A stretch of DNA of 62,390 nt from Elusimicrobia bacterium GWD2_63_28 (GCA_001799895.1 MGUI01000058.1:1-62390), one strand, 5' to 3'; shown: positions 11,561 through 20,308, counted from the first letter of the stretch. The notes: generated from the letters alone by a model not told the origin. Translations and numbers: made by a program.

Positions 11561-12316
11561 ATGGGGAAAGCGGACCTGGATAAGTTGTGGGCGCTGGCGC
11601 GGGCCGAGTGGCGGCTGCGGCAGCAGAGCACCTTCCTTGGCTTCCTGTGGACCCTGCTCAACCCCGCCCTGATGTTCGCCGTCCTCTACGGCCTCTTCGT
11701 CAAATGGCTGGGCCGCGCCCAGGGCGATTACGCCGTCTTCCTCCTCATAGGCCTCGTCGAGTGGAACTTCTTCGCCTCCGCCACCTCCTACGCCCTCTCC
11801 AGCCTCCTGCGCCGCGGCCCGCTGCTCAAAAATTACCCGCTGGCCCTCGAAGTTCCAGTCCTCGCCTCCGTGCTCAGCGTCTATTTCTCGCACCTGCTCG
11901 AGCTGGCAGCCCTGGGCCTCATCCTCGCCTTCTTCCAGGCGCCCCCGTCTTTCCCCTGGCTGTGGGTACTCGTCATAGACGCCGCCTACCTGGCCCTGGC
12001 CGCCGGGGCCGGCCTGCTGCTCGCCGGGCTTTACGTCTTCTTCTCCGACCTCGAGCGCATCTGGAACATAGTCCTCACGGCGGGCTTCTTCCTCACGCCC
12101 GTCTTCTACCCCCTTTCGGTGCTCGCGCCGGAGAAAAGCGCCCTGCTGGGGGCCAGCCCCCTCACCGCCGTTATCGAAAGCGCCAGGCTGGCCTTCTCCG
12201 GCGCCGCCCCCCGCCCCGGCGACCTCGGGCTGACAGCGCTCTGGGCCGCCGCCGCGCTGGCCGCCGGCTTCGCCCTGCTGCGCCTCAAGCGGCGGGCCAT
12301 AGGGGACGCCCTGTGA
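11561..12316 (+). CDS. ABC-2 type polysaccharide/lipid exporter permease (Wzm-like)
   Basis: A 251-residue membrane protein of the ABC-2 permease family that exports O-antigens, teichoic acids or other glycolipids. The N-terminal amphipathic segment (LDKLWALARAEWRLR) and LGFLWTLLNPALM are typical, followed by about six membrane spans. It is translationally coupled to the ATPase gene, whose GTG overlaps its TGA, so the two form one transporter. The exported substrate is not stated by the sequence; the neighbouring glycosyltransferases suggest a glycan. Confidence 0.88.
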   Translation: MGKADLDKLWALARAEWRLRQQSTFLGFLWTLLNPALMFAVLYGLFVKWLGRAQGDYAVFLLIGLVEWNFFASATSYALSSLLRRGPLLKNYPLALEVPVLASVLSVYFSHLLELAALGLILAFFQAPPSFPWLWVLVIDAAYLALAAGAGLLLAGLYVFFSDLERIWNIVLTAGFFLTPVFYPLSVLAPEKSALLGASPLTAVIESARLAFSGAAPRPGDLGLTALWAAAALAAGFALLRLKRRAIGDAL

Positions 12317-13902
12317 CCGGCCTCTCCGTAAAGAACATTTCAAAAACCTACCGGGTGGAACTCCCCCGCGAGGACGCCCTCTCGGTGCTGATGCGCTTCT
12401 TCAGCGGCCGCTCCCCGTCGCGCCCGTTCAGCGCCCTCGACGGCGTCTCTTTCGAACTCAAGCCCGGCTCGGCACTGGCCCTCTGCGGCCCCAACGGCTC
12501 CGGCAAGACCACGCTGCTCAAGATCCTCTCGGGCATCACCGGCCCGTGCTCCGGCGAGGTTTCCTACTCCGGCAAGACGGCCTGCCTGCTGGGCTTCGCC
12601 TCCATACTGCAGGACCGCCTGAGCGTGAAAGAGAACGCCCGCCTCTGCGCCGTCTTCTTCGAAGTGCCGGGCCCGGCCGCCGAAGGCGCCGAGAAGATCA
12701 TGGCCGCCGCCGGGCTCGCCCACCTGCGCAATGCCCGCGCCGGCGAACTTTCCGCCGGCATGAAGCTGCGCCTGCCGTTCATGGCCGCGCTGTCCTGCGG
12801 CGCAGACCTCTTCCTTATCGACGAGACCCTGGCCGTGGGCGACGCGGCTTTCCGCGACCTGTGCCTGGCCCGCCTGCGCGACTTAAAGCGCGCGGGGGCC
12901 ATGCTGGTCTTCGCCACGCACGACCAGGCCCTGGCCAGAGGCCTGGCCGACGAGGCGCTGGTGCTGGAAGCCGGCAAGACCGTTTACCTGGGCCCGGCCG
13001 CCGGCATGCCGCGCCCCGGCGCCGCGGAGCCCCCCGGCACGGCCTTCCGCCGCGGCCTGGAGCGCTACGCCCTCCTTTATGAAAAGTTGAAAGCCGCGGG
13101 CTACGAACTGCGGGAAGCCCCCCCCGCCTCCGACGACGATTTACTGCTGGTCCACACCCCCGGCTGGCTCGCCCGGCTAAAGGCCAACGACCTTTCCCCC
13201 GCCGAGGAAGAGGCCCTGGCCCTGCCGCTGTCGAAACATATACTGCCCCTCTCCTGGCGCATGGCCGGCGGCACCCTGGCCGCGGCCCGGAATGCGCTCG
13301 CTTCGGGGCTGGGCGTCTTCCCTCCGGGCGGCGGCCACCACGCCTTCCCCGACCGGGGCGAGGGGTTTTGCCCCGTCAACGACATAGCCGTGGCGGTGAG
13401 GATGCTGCTGAAAGAAGGCCTCGTAAAAAGACCGGCCGTGATAGACCTCGACGCCCACCAGGGCAACGGCACGGCCTTCATCTTCGCCGGGAGCGAAGTG
13501 CGGACTTTCTCGGCCCACAAAGCTGGCGGCTACCCCCCCCAGCGGGTCCGCTCATCGATGGACACAGACATACCCGACGGCGCCGGGGATCCGGCCTACC
13601 TGCCGGCGGTAAAGAAGGGAATAACGGATTTCCTGGAACTGGCGAAGCCTGATCTCGTCTTCGCCCTCTGCACGGCCGACGCCTACGAGAAAGACCCGCT
13701 GGGCGGGCTCCGGGTATCGGCCGCCGGGCTGGAGGAAAGGGACCGGTTCCTGTTCGGTCTTTTAGCTGAAAAAAAGATCCCCGCCTGCGTGGTGCTGGGC
13801 GGGGCCTACAGCGAGCCGGCGGAAGCCGCCGGGATAAATTTCTACACGGTCAAGGCCGCGGCCGGCGCCTGCCCGTCATTCAACAAGATCGTAAGCGTAT
13901 AG
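12313..13902 (+). CDS. Wzt-like ABC ATPase fused to histone-deacetylase-family domain
   Basis: One uninterrupted 529-residue frame. Residues 1-230 are an export ATPase: Walker A GPNGSGKT (59-66), signature LSAGM (146-150, as in Wzt), Walker B LFLIDE (166-171), H-loop H203. Residues ~240-529 match class IV (HDAC11-like) or AcuC-type deacetylases: H342-H343 dyad, metal ligands D380, H382 (IDLDAHQG) and D456, and Y499 in GGAYS. The catalytic set is complete, but the first beta-strand of the deacetylase fold seems to be missing. The start is a GTG overlapping the permease stop. The 3' end overlaps the convergent methyltransferase by 27 bases. A lost stop codon between two ancestral genes, or an assembly error, is the alternative to a working fusion. 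Confidence 0.85.
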   Translation: MTGLSVKNISKTYRVELPREDALSVLMRFFSGRSPSRPFSALDGVSFELKPGSALALCGPNGSGKTTLLKILSGITGPCSGEVSYSGKTACLLGFASILQDRLSVKENARLCAVFFEVPGPAAEGAEKIMAAAGLAHLRNARAGELSAGMKLRLPFMAALSCGADLFLIDETLAVGDAAFRDLCLARLRDLKRAGAMLVFATHDQALARGLADEALVLEAGKTVYLGPAAGMPRPGAAEPPGTAFRRGLERYALLYEKLKAAGYELREAPPASDDDLLLVHTPGWLARLKANDLSPAEEEALALPLSKHILPLSWRMAGGTLAAARNALASGLGVFPPGGGHHAFPDRGEGFCPVNDIAVAVRMLLKEGLVKRPAVIDLDAHQGNGTAFIFAGSEVRTFSAHKAGGYPPQRVRSSMDTDIPDGAGDPAYLPAVKKGITDFLELAKPDLVFALCTADAYEKDPLGGLRVSAAGLEERDRFLFGLLAEKKIPACVVLGGAYSEPAEAAGINFYTVKAAAGACPSFNKIVSV

Positions 13903-14712
13903 CCGGTAGAGCAGCGCCCGCGACGCGAAGCCGGGCGCCATGAAAGACTCGGTGCCTGAGCCGTCGCCCAGCGCCAGGCGCCCCGCCCAGTAAGCCGCCG
14001 TCGGCCCCGTCAGGTCCTTCTTAACTTTTAATTTCCAGCCCCCGGCCTTACAGGCCTCCAGGTATTCCTTCTCGGCGTGAATCTTGGTAACGTAGGCCTT
14101 GTCGGCCAGGCGCGCATATTCGCGCCCCTCCGCATGGGCCGCGTTGCGCACCCAGGCGATGATCACCAGGCGGGCGCCCGGTTTGGCCGCGCGCCCCGCT
14201 TCGGAAAAGAAGAGGCGCAGGTCGGGCACGTGCTCGGTGGATTCACAGGCCCAGACCCGGTCGAAAGAAGCGGGCTTGAACGGGAGGGCCAGCATGGAGG
14301 CCCTGGAAAATCTCACGCGCCCCGCCAGGCCCCGCCCCCGCGCGGCGGCCCGCGCCGCGGCGGCCTGGTAGGCGGAAACGGTCACGCCGGTTATCTTCAG
14401 CCCCGCGTATTTTTCGGCGAGCAGCAGGCTGGAGCCTCCCCGGCCGCAGCCCGCGTCGAGCAGCGCCATGCCGGGCCGGGGCCTGCCCAGGTATTTAAAG
14501 CCGAGCTCGGACAGGGCCGTCTCGGCGGCGTGTATGCGCGCTTTGCCGGCCTCGCCGCCGCACTTAACGCGGCGCAGGAAAGCGGCCTTGTCATAGACCA
14601 GCCCGTTGTGGTGGTGAATTACGCCGTCGGGCGCCAGGCGCCAGTTGAAATCCCGGCGCTTGGAATCGTACAGGGCAGCCACGCGCTGAAGCCACGGGGA
14701 GCTGGTTTTCAC
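13876..14712 (-). CDS. SAM-dependent methyltransferase, prenyl-diphosphate-methyltransferase-like
   Basis: A 278-residue class I methyltransferase with SAM motif LLDAGCGRGGSS (about 84-95) and post-motif ESTEHVPD. Before the Rossmann domain is IHHHNG (32-37), resembling the FHHHYG segment of geranyl-diphosphate 2-C-methyltransferase; otherwise it resembles the cyclopropane-synthase/sterol-methyltransferase group. Its position at the end of an isoprenoid operon supports methylation of a prenyl chain or prenylated product. Its ATG overlaps the stop of the 175-residue gene. The substrate assignment is an inference. Confidence 0.75.
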   Translation of the reverse strand: MKTSSPWLQRVAALYDSKRRDFNWRLAPDGVIHHHNGLVYDKAAFLRRVKCGGEAGKARIHAAETALSELGFKYLGRPRPGMALLDAGCGRGGSSLLLAEKYAGLKITGVTVSAYQAAAARAAARGRGLAGRVRFSRASMLALPFKPASFDRVWACESTEHVPDLRLFFSEAGRAAKPGARLVIIAWVRNAAHAEGREYARLADKAYVTKIHAEKEYLEACKAGGWKLKVKKDLTGPTAAYWAGRLALGDGSGTESFMAPGFASRALLYRLYAYDLVE

Positions 14713-15236
14713 CTCTCCCCCTTTTTCAGCGCGGCCGAAAAAGCCGCCGCCAGGCGCAGGGCCGATGCGGCAGGTGAATGCTTCGGGCCCCTGGCTTTCG
14801 GCGGCAGCGCCATTGCGGCGGGCATCCTGGTCATTTCTTCGGCGAAAGCGGCGTGCAGGGCGAGCGAGGCGTCGCCGGTCAGGCGGCCGGCTCCTGAAAA
14901 AAGAAAGAAGCGGGAATAATTCCCCAGAGCCATGGCGAAATTGAGCGTCATCGGTTTATCCATTCCCGGGAAGAGCGCGCCGCCGGATACAAAATCGGCG
15001 GTTACCCGCTGGGACGCCTGCCAGAAACGCAGTGCCAGGCGCAGGTCTTTCCGCAGGGCCGCGGGGATAGAGACGGGAAGTTTAGCTTCCGCCGCCACCG
15101 GCCGGCGGCAAAGGGAGCGGGCGGGCAGGAAAAAAGCTTCGGCGGCGGTCCGGCTGTCGCCGGAGAAAGGGGCGGCTCCCAGCAAGGCCTTGTGCCAGCC
15201 CTTCACCCCGTGCGCCGCGGGAAACAGGTCGCTCAT
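14709..15236 (-). CDS. Unknown protein in isoprenoid operon
   Basis: I do not recognise this 175-residue protein. It is alanine-rich and mostly helical, with no signal peptide, no clear membrane span and no metal-binding cluster. A GNYSRFFLFSG segment is its most distinctive patch. It overlaps both neighbours by four bases (ATGA-type), which argues that it is really translated in the MfnB-like/prenyltransferase operon. It could be a small partner subunit or a divergent enzyme. Confidence 0.6.
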   Translation of the reverse strand: MSDLFPAAHGVKGWHKALLGAAPFSGDSRTAAEAFFLPARSLCRRPVAAEAKLPVSIPAALRKDLRLALRFWQASQRVTADFVSGGALFPGMDKPMTLNFAMALGNYSRFFLFSGAGRLTGDASLALHAAFAEEMTRMPAAMALPPKARGPKHSPAASALRLAAAFSAALKKGER

Positions 15237-15943
15237 GCCCGGCAGGCCTCCCGAAAAGCGGCCAGCCGCTTCGGGCAGACCGTGCGGGAACGGTCGGACC
15301 CGAGACAGACGGCGCCCCTCAGCCCCACTATATCGGGCCCGAGTTCTTTAAGCGCGGCCAGGTGGCGCGAACCTACCGACCCGGCCAGGGCGGTGCCCAG
15401 CCCGGCCGCGCGGGCCAGCGCCAGGAACCGCGCCAGTTCGGTGCGCGTCATATTGTCGAAGAGGTTGCGGCCGTCTTTCAGCGCCGTATCCAGCATTACG
15501 ATGTCCGCCCCCGCCTTTTTGGCCGCCCGCACCACCGCCCACGGCGACAAGCCGCCGAACCTGCGCCAGTCGGCGTAGCCCGAGATGACCGCCAGCGCCC
15601 GGGGATTTGCCGTCTTAACGCCTTTTACCACCGCCAGGGCCATGGCCTCCGCCTGCGCGCCCGCCTTTACGCGGTAGAGGCCGGCCTTCACATAATCGGC
15701 CCCGAGAGCGGCCGCGGCGTAGGCGGAAAGCGCCGCGGTACCGGGCTTGAAATCCAGGTCGCCTATGGCCGCGCTGAATTTGACCGGGAACTTCCTGAGC
15801 TGCCTGATCACCGACGAAAGCACCCAGGGGAAATTCGCGCCGAGCGAACCTTCCTTCACGTTCTTCAGGTCCAGGATGTCGGCGCCGCCGCGCGCCACTA
15901 GGCGCGCCTCTTTGAGGTTTACCGGGCTGATAAGAAGCTTCAT
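15233..15943 (-). CDS. mfnB: MfnB-like (5-formylfuran-3-yl)methyl phosphate synthase
   Basis: This TIM-barrel family (DUF556) condenses two glyceraldehyde-3-phosphates into 4-(hydroxymethyl)-2-furancarboxaldehyde phosphate, the furan of methanofuran. The 236-residue length fits. Catalytic positions known from the Methanocaldococcus enzyme are present: D25 and K27 (ILDLKNVKEG), K86 (DYVKAGL) and K156 (DTALKDGR). Start at the ATG at 15943, one base after the stop of the prenyl-synthase gene; the ATG at 15961 lies inside that gene. No other recognised methanofuran gene is present, so the furan probably feeds a different product. Confidence 0.85.
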   Translation of the reverse strand: MKLLISPVNLKEARLVARGGADILDLKNVKEGSLGANFPWVLSSVIRQLRKFPVKFSAAIGDLDFKPGTAALSAYAAAALGADYVKAGLYRVKAGAQAEAMALAVVKGVKTANPRALAVISGYADWRRFGGLSPWAVVRAAKKAGADIVMLDTALKDGRNLFDNMTRTELARFLALARAAGLGTALAGSVGSRHLAALKELGPDIVGLRGAVCLGSDRSRTVCPKRLAAFREACRA

Positions 15944-15944
15944 G

Positions 15945-17042
15945 CTATTTTTCCCTGTCATAAGCCATGTAACGGGCCAGGCCGCTTAAAAAGTTTTTTT
16001 GCTCTCCCGCCAGCGGCAGGGCGGCTATGTTCTTCTGCGCCCTGGCGTAAAAGACGCCTATCCGGCGCCTGTTTTCGCGCAGAGCCCCGCTGCTTCGGAC
16101 TATATCTATAACATTTTTAAGCCTGCCGGCGGAAATACCGGGTTCGCCCAGCGCCGCGGCCAGTTCGCGCCGGCCGGCCGGCGGGGCCAGCTCCAGCGCC
16201 TTCAGGTAAAGATAAGTGTAGCGCCCGGCTGTTATGTCGTCGGCCAGCGGCTTGCCCCAGTCGGCGCTGCGCGGGAAAAGGTTAAGCTCGTCTCCGTGCA
16301 GGTGGTAGGCCATGCCCAGCCAGGAACCGGCCTCCCCGAAAAGAGGCAGCGTCTTCCGCGGGGCGCCGCCAAGCAATGCGCCTATCCTGAACGGGCCGTT
16401 GAAGGAAAGAAAACGGATGCGGTCCCAGCTCATGTCCAGGTACTGCCCCGCCGTAGGGCGCCGGCGCGCCGCCGTCCAAAATAGCTCGGAAGCCTGGCCG
16501 TAGCCATAGGCGAAGATCTCCCGCGAAAGCGAGGACAGTATCTCCAGCCTGCGCCAGCCCTCTATCTTCAGCTCCGGGGCGAGGAAGGCGCGGTAAGCCC
16601 AGTTATAAGCGGCCTGGTAGGCCAGGTAAGCCTTCGTTTCGCCGAAAACCTTGTGCGTGGCGGGCCCGCCCCTGCGGGTATCCGAGCCGTCTATGATATC
16701 GTCGAAGCTGACGGTCGCGGCCTCCATCAGCTCTATGGCCCCCAATATTCCGGGGTACTCACGGGGGTCGCGCCCCAGTCCTTCCAGGACGGCCGCCGTT
16801 ATAATGGGACGCAGGCATTTGCCGGGCCGCTCCACATAGAGTCGGGCCGGCGCATTTACGCCGGCGGCCAGGCTCCGCCGCTTGCCGGCCAGCCCCCAGC
16901 GCCGCAGCACGCTGGCAGGAAACGCCGCGGGAAAAGCAGCCAGCACCTGCTCCCAGACCAAAGGCATGCGGCGGCGGCAGCCCTCCTCCAGCGCCGGAGA
17001 GGCGCCGGGCAGCAGCCGCTTCGCGGGCAGGCAGGCCTTCAC
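15945..17042 (-). CDS. Polyprenyl-synthetase-like protein with degenerate second Asp motif
   Basis: A 365-residue all-alpha protein of the trans-isoprenyl diphosphate synthase fold. The first aspartate-rich motif is intact (FDDIIDGSDTRRGG), preceded by the RPGKCLRP allylic-diphosphate segment. Where the second DDxxD should be, the sequence reads HGDELNLF, so chain-elongation activity may be altered or lost, as in small subunits or head-to-head-type homologues. The start is a GTG overlapping the UbiA gene's TGA. Its operon contains a second, canonical prenyl synthase, so this copy may be a regulatory subunit or a specialised prenyltransferase. Confidence 0.75.
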   Translation of the reverse strand: MKACLPAKRLLPGASPALEEGCRRRMPLVWEQVLAAFPAAFPASVLRRWGLAGKRRSLAAGVNAPARLYVERPGKCLRPIITAAVLEGLGRDPREYPGILGAIELMEAATVSFDDIIDGSDTRRGGPATHKVFGETKAYLAYQAAYNWAYRAFLAPELKIEGWRRLEILSSLSREIFAYGYGQASELFWTAARRRPTAGQYLDMSWDRIRFLSFNGPFRIGALLGGAPRKTLPLFGEAGSWLGMAYHLHGDELNLFPRSADWGKPLADDITAGRYTYLYLKALELAPPAGRRELAAALGEPGISAGRLKNVIDIVRSSGALRENRRRIGVFYARAQKNIAALPLAGEQKNFLSGLARYMAYDREK

Positions 17043-17854
17043 CGCACCGCCTTGAGCGCCAGGGATCCGAGCAGCAGCAGGTTCAGGGCCGCAAGCCAGC
17101 CCTCGAAGTAAGCCCGCCCCTTGCCCGGGCTGAAAGCCGCGAAGGCGCCGACGGCAAGCGAGAACAGGGCCCCCAGGCTATGCCCACCCTTAAAAGCCAG
17201 GGCCGCTCCGCCGGCCGCGGCCAGCGCGACGGCGGCGGCGCAGGGCAGCTCACCGAGGATGACGGGCAGGGTGCGGATGCCGGCGGCGGCGTCGCCGGCG
17301 GCGTCGCGGACGTCCAGCAGTATAGTAAGCCCCAGGGCCGCCGCGAAAATGACCAAACCGGAAACCGCCGCCGAGCCCAGCACGGCGGCCGAAAGCCCGT
17401 AGCGCTGCACGGCCGGCGAAAGCACCACGGCGGCCGTAAAGAGCGCGCTGTTTATCAGCACCTTGGGCACGGCGTAGTTCTTGAGCCGGAACTTGCCCAG
17501 CGCGGGCGCGGAGTAGAGACCTATCAGCAGCCCGCCAAAAACAGGGAACACCCATTGCCCCTCGAACGAAAAGATATAGGCCGCCGTCGCTATCAGCCCC
17601 GCGGCCAGCAGCGGCACCGGCACGCCGGCCTCCGGCAGGGCCGTATCGTTGAAGGAATCCTCGTCGGGAGCGGCGTAGGCGTCAGCCAGGTACAGCAGCT
17701 GGGCGAAGGCCCAGTTGGCCAGTCCCAGCCGCACGGCCTCGCGCGTGAAGCCGGAATTAAGGGAATGGGAAACGTAAAGGAAGCCGCCCAGCCCCAGCAG
17801 CGGCAGCTGTATCCTCCACGCGGAGAGCTTCAGCAGGGCGCCCGAAAGGTTCAT
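17039..17854 (-). CDS. UbiA-family membrane prenyltransferase
   Basis: A 271-residue polytopic membrane protein with about eight spans. The second Asp motif is clear (LLDVRDAAGDAAAGIRTLPV). The first, usually NDxxDxxxD, is shifted or diverged (LADAYAAPDEDSFND), which may change the acceptor. UbiA enzymes transfer a prenyl chain from its diphosphate onto an aromatic or other acceptor in the membrane. The start is the ATG at 17854, overlapping the radical SAM gene's stop. With two prenyl synthases and an MfnB-like enzyme in the operon, prenylation of a furan or related headgroup is a plausible but unproven role. Confidence 0.82.
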   Translation of the reverse strand: MNLSGALLKLSAWRIQLPLLGLGGFLYVSHSLNSGFTREAVRLGLANWAFAQLLYLADAYAAPDEDSFNDTALPEAGVPVPLLAAGLIATAAYIFSFEGQWVFPVFGGLLIGLYSAPALGKFRLKNYAVPKVLINSALFTAAVVLSPAVQRYGLSAAVLGSAAVSGLVIFAAALGLTILLDVRDAAGDAAAGIRTLPVILGELPCAAAVALAAAGGAALAFKGGHSLGALFSLAVGAFAAFSPGKGRAYFEGWLAALNLLLLGSLALKAVR

Positions 17855-19275
17855 GCCCCCCTCCTGCCCGGCCCGAAAAACCTCCACTTCAGAAAAGAGA
17901 GCAGGCCGAGGTCGTGGCCAAGCGGGCTATAGAGGTTCAGCGCGTCCCTGCGCAGGTGCGCGACCGCCATCAGCCCGGCGTTCCAGACCAGCTCGGCCCA
18001 CCAGCCGCGGCGCCAGTGGCTGGGCAGCCGCCGCAACAGGCTGGGCAGGGAATAGAATTTCCTGTAGTAGCGCATGAAGCCGCCGAAGAACTCCTCCTCG
18101 GAGAGGTCGGGCCCCGTGGCCTTATAGTCGGGGTACTTGCCGGGCTTGTGCAGCCACCATTTGTCGCGCTTGAGGCGGCCGGCTTCTTTCAGCCCGCGGT
18201 AGGTAGCTGTACCGGGCAGCGGCGTCATCGCCCACCAGGCCGTGTAGGGCACGCCGCAGCTGACCAGGAATTCGCAGGCGCTCCGGAACTGGTCCCGGTC
18301 GCCGCAGCCCGGCATGAAGACCATGCTGGCCAGCACCGAAATGCCGTGGTCGGCGAAAGCTTTCAACTGGCGCCGGTACAGCGCGGTACGGTTGAAGGAC
18401 TTATTGTATTGCGAAAGCCGCTCGTCGTCTATGGCCTCCAGGCCCACCGTAATGGAGCGGCAGCCGCTGGTATAGGCCAGTTCCAGCAGCTCGCCGTCTT
18501 CGGCGCTGTCGAGCGTGGCCTGCCCCGCCCAGGAGATGCCGAGCGGCTGTATAGCCCGCAGGAGTTCTTTCGCCCGCGGGATATCTCCGAAAAGGTTGTT
18601 GTCCACGAAGAAGACGCCGCGCGCGCCCAGGGCCTTTATCTCAGCCACTACCTCCTCCACCGGCCGCACCCGGTATTCGGTGCCGAGAAAGGGCGACGTC
18701 GGGCAGAAGGCGCAGGCGTGCGGGCAGCCGCGGGAGGTTTCCACGGGGAAGAAAGGCAGAGGCAGTATGCGTGCCAGCAGGCCGCTGCGCCGGGTGGAAT
18801 AGTAGCTGTCGCGGGGCAGCAGTTCGAACCGCGGCACGGGCCAGCCGTTCATGGAGGGCCTGGGAGTTCCCTTGTACATCTTCTCAGGCTTGCCGGCGGC
18901 GAAATCGGCCAGGAATCCAGGCCAGGTCTCTTCCGCTTCCCCGACGAAGACCGTGTCGGCATGGGCCAGCGCCTCGTCGGGCTCCATGCTGACGTGTATG
19001 CCGCCCATCACGACGTAAGACCCGGCCCGGCGGAAAGCGTCGGCTATATCGTAGGCCCTGGCGATGGATTTGGTGTAGCCGGTAATGCCCACTATGTCCG
19101 GCTTTGAAGCGTAGTCCGGCTCGCGCAGCATGTCGGGGCAGATGGAGACTTCGGCGTCGCGCGGCGCCAGGGCCGCCAGCCTGGCCAGCGTCACGGCCGG
19201 CATCAGGCCGTAGCGGGTCCGGTTCACGGAACCGTCAGGGCGGTACCTCGCCGGGGCTATCAGCAATATCTTCAC
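17851..19275 (-). CDS. B12-binding radical SAM protein
   Basis: A 474-residue protein with an N-terminal cobalamin-binding-type domain (residues ~1-150, MGGIHVSMEPDEAL segment) and a radical SAM domain with C184-x3-C188-x2-C191 (GCPHACAFC). This architecture (BchE/HpnR/HpnJ-like) performs methylations, ring closures or C-C bond formation on lipids and cofactors. The C-terminal ~80 residues are rich in aromatic and basic residues. The start is a GTG. It lies between the canonical prenyl synthase and UbiA, so an isoprenoid or quinone-like intermediate is a reasonable substrate. Confidence 0.85.
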   Translation of the reverse strand: MKILLIAPARYRPDGSVNRTRYGLMPAVTLARLAALAPRDAEVSICPDMLREPDYASKPDIVGITGYTKSIARAYDIADAFRRAGSYVVMGGIHVSMEPDEALAHADTVFVGEAEETWPGFLADFAAGKPEKMYKGTPRPSMNGWPVPRFELLPRDSYYSTRRSGLLARILPLPFFPVETSRGCPHACAFCPTSPFLGTEYRVRPVEEVVAEIKALGARGVFFVDNNLFGDIPRAKELLRAIQPLGISWAGQATLDSAEDGELLELAYTSGCRSITVGLEAIDDERLSQYNKSFNRTALYRRQLKAFADHGISVLASMVFMPGCGDRDQFRSACEFLVSCGVPYTAWWAMTPLPGTATYRGLKEAGRLKRDKWWLHKPGKYPDYKATGPDLSEEEFFGGFMRYYRKFYSLPSLLRRLPSHWRRGWWAELVWNAGLMAVAHLRRDALNLYSPLGHDLGLLSFLKWRFFGPGRRGA

Positions 19276-19276
19276 G

Positions 19277-20308
19277 CTAGACGCTCCTGCTCGACAGGCT
19301 GCGCACGAAGGCGGCCAGCAGGGAGCCGTAGGGGCGCCGCATGTGCGGCAGCAATTTTTCCCGGAGTATCAGTTCGGCTTTGTCGGAAAGCTCCAGCGCT
19401 TTGAGGCGGCAGGCTTCAGGAGCCCCGGAGTTCAGGATCTTCCGCCGCAGGGCGGCGGCGCCGGCCGCGGTCCGCTCACCGGCCGGCAGGGCGTAGAAAG
19501 CGGCCAGCTGTTTGCGCCCGGCGGGCGGCAGGCGGCGCCAGGCTTCGGCCGCCACCAGCGTGCGCTTGGCTTCCAGGATATCGTTGCCGGGAACCTTTCC
19601 GAAACCGCCTTTTCCGTCGTTCTCAACGTCCAGCACGTCGTCAAGTATCTGGAAGGCGGTGCCGAGGGCCTCGCCGAAAGCGGCGATATCCGTCTTGGCC
19701 GGGCCGCGGCCGGCGGCGGCCAGCCCGAGCAGGCAGGGCGCGGTGACCGTGTAGAAAGCCGTCTTGCGCGCGGCGATCCGGTAATACTTCCGCGGCGTAA
19801 AATCCCCGAGCGGGATGTCGCGCGCCTCTATGTCCAGGTGCTGGCCGCCCAGGGTTACTACCGAAGCCCTGGCAAACAGGGCGTGCGCCCTGGCGTACAG
19901 GGCGGGGCTCAGGCCGCAGTAGGAGTAGAGCATGTCGAAGACGAACACGTGCAGCATGTCCAGGGCGTTGACGGCCCTGGCCGCGCCGTAAAGCTGCTGC
20001 AGGGCGGGCCGGCCGCGCCGCATCAGGGCCCCGTCCAGCAGATCGTCGCGGCCTATGCCCCAGTCTTCCAGCAGCTGGTACGCGGCCCCCAGGCGGAGGG
20101 CCGACGCCGGGCGCCCTCCGCAGGCGCCGCAGAAAAGGACCAGCAGCGCCGGGCGCAGGGCCTTGCCGCGCCGGTACGGGTAATCCAGGACGCAGGTCTT
20201 CATGGAGGGAGGCAGGTCCGCCGCCGCCCCTTTCAGGTAGGATTTTATATGGGTAAAAACGCCGTCCCGGCAGCCGGCAAGAAAGTCTTGTAGGATTCGC
20301 TCGTCCAT
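19277..20308 (-). CDS. Polyprenyl diphosphate synthase (trans)
   Basis: A 343-residue isoprenyl diphosphate synthase. All key elements are visible: YRRGKALRP, first Asp-rich motif RDDLLDGALMRRG, second Asp-rich motif FQILDDVLDVEND, and a KVPGNDI stretch near the second motif. It should condense IPP with an allylic diphosphate; chain length cannot be predicted confidently. It heads the minus-strand isoprenoid run, about 100 bases after the kinase gene, with an AT-rich promoter-like stretch upstream. Confidence 0.9.
   Translation of the reverse strand: MDERILQDFLAGCRDGVFTHIKSYLKGAAADLPPSMKTCVLDYPYRRGKALRPALLVLFCGACGGRPASALRLGAAYQLLEDWGIGRDDLLDGALMRRGRPALQQLYGAARAVNALDMLHVFVFDMLYSYCGLSPALYARAHALFARASVVTLGGQHLDIEARDIPLGDFTPRKYYRIAARKTAFYTVTAPCLLGLAAAGRGPAKTDIAAFGEALGTAFQILDDVLDVENDGKGGFGKVPGNDILEAKRTLVAAEAWRRLPPAGRKQLAAFYALPAGERTAAGAAALRRKILNSGAPEACRLKALELSDKAELILREKLLPHMRRPYGSLLAAFVRSLSSRSV

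Noticed and set aside
11587..12312. N-terminal extension of the ATPase-deacetylase frame to 771 residues
   Set aside because: This segment is antiphase to the Wzm-like permease and is Arg/Pro-rich. The GTG at 12313 starts the ATPase domain correctly.
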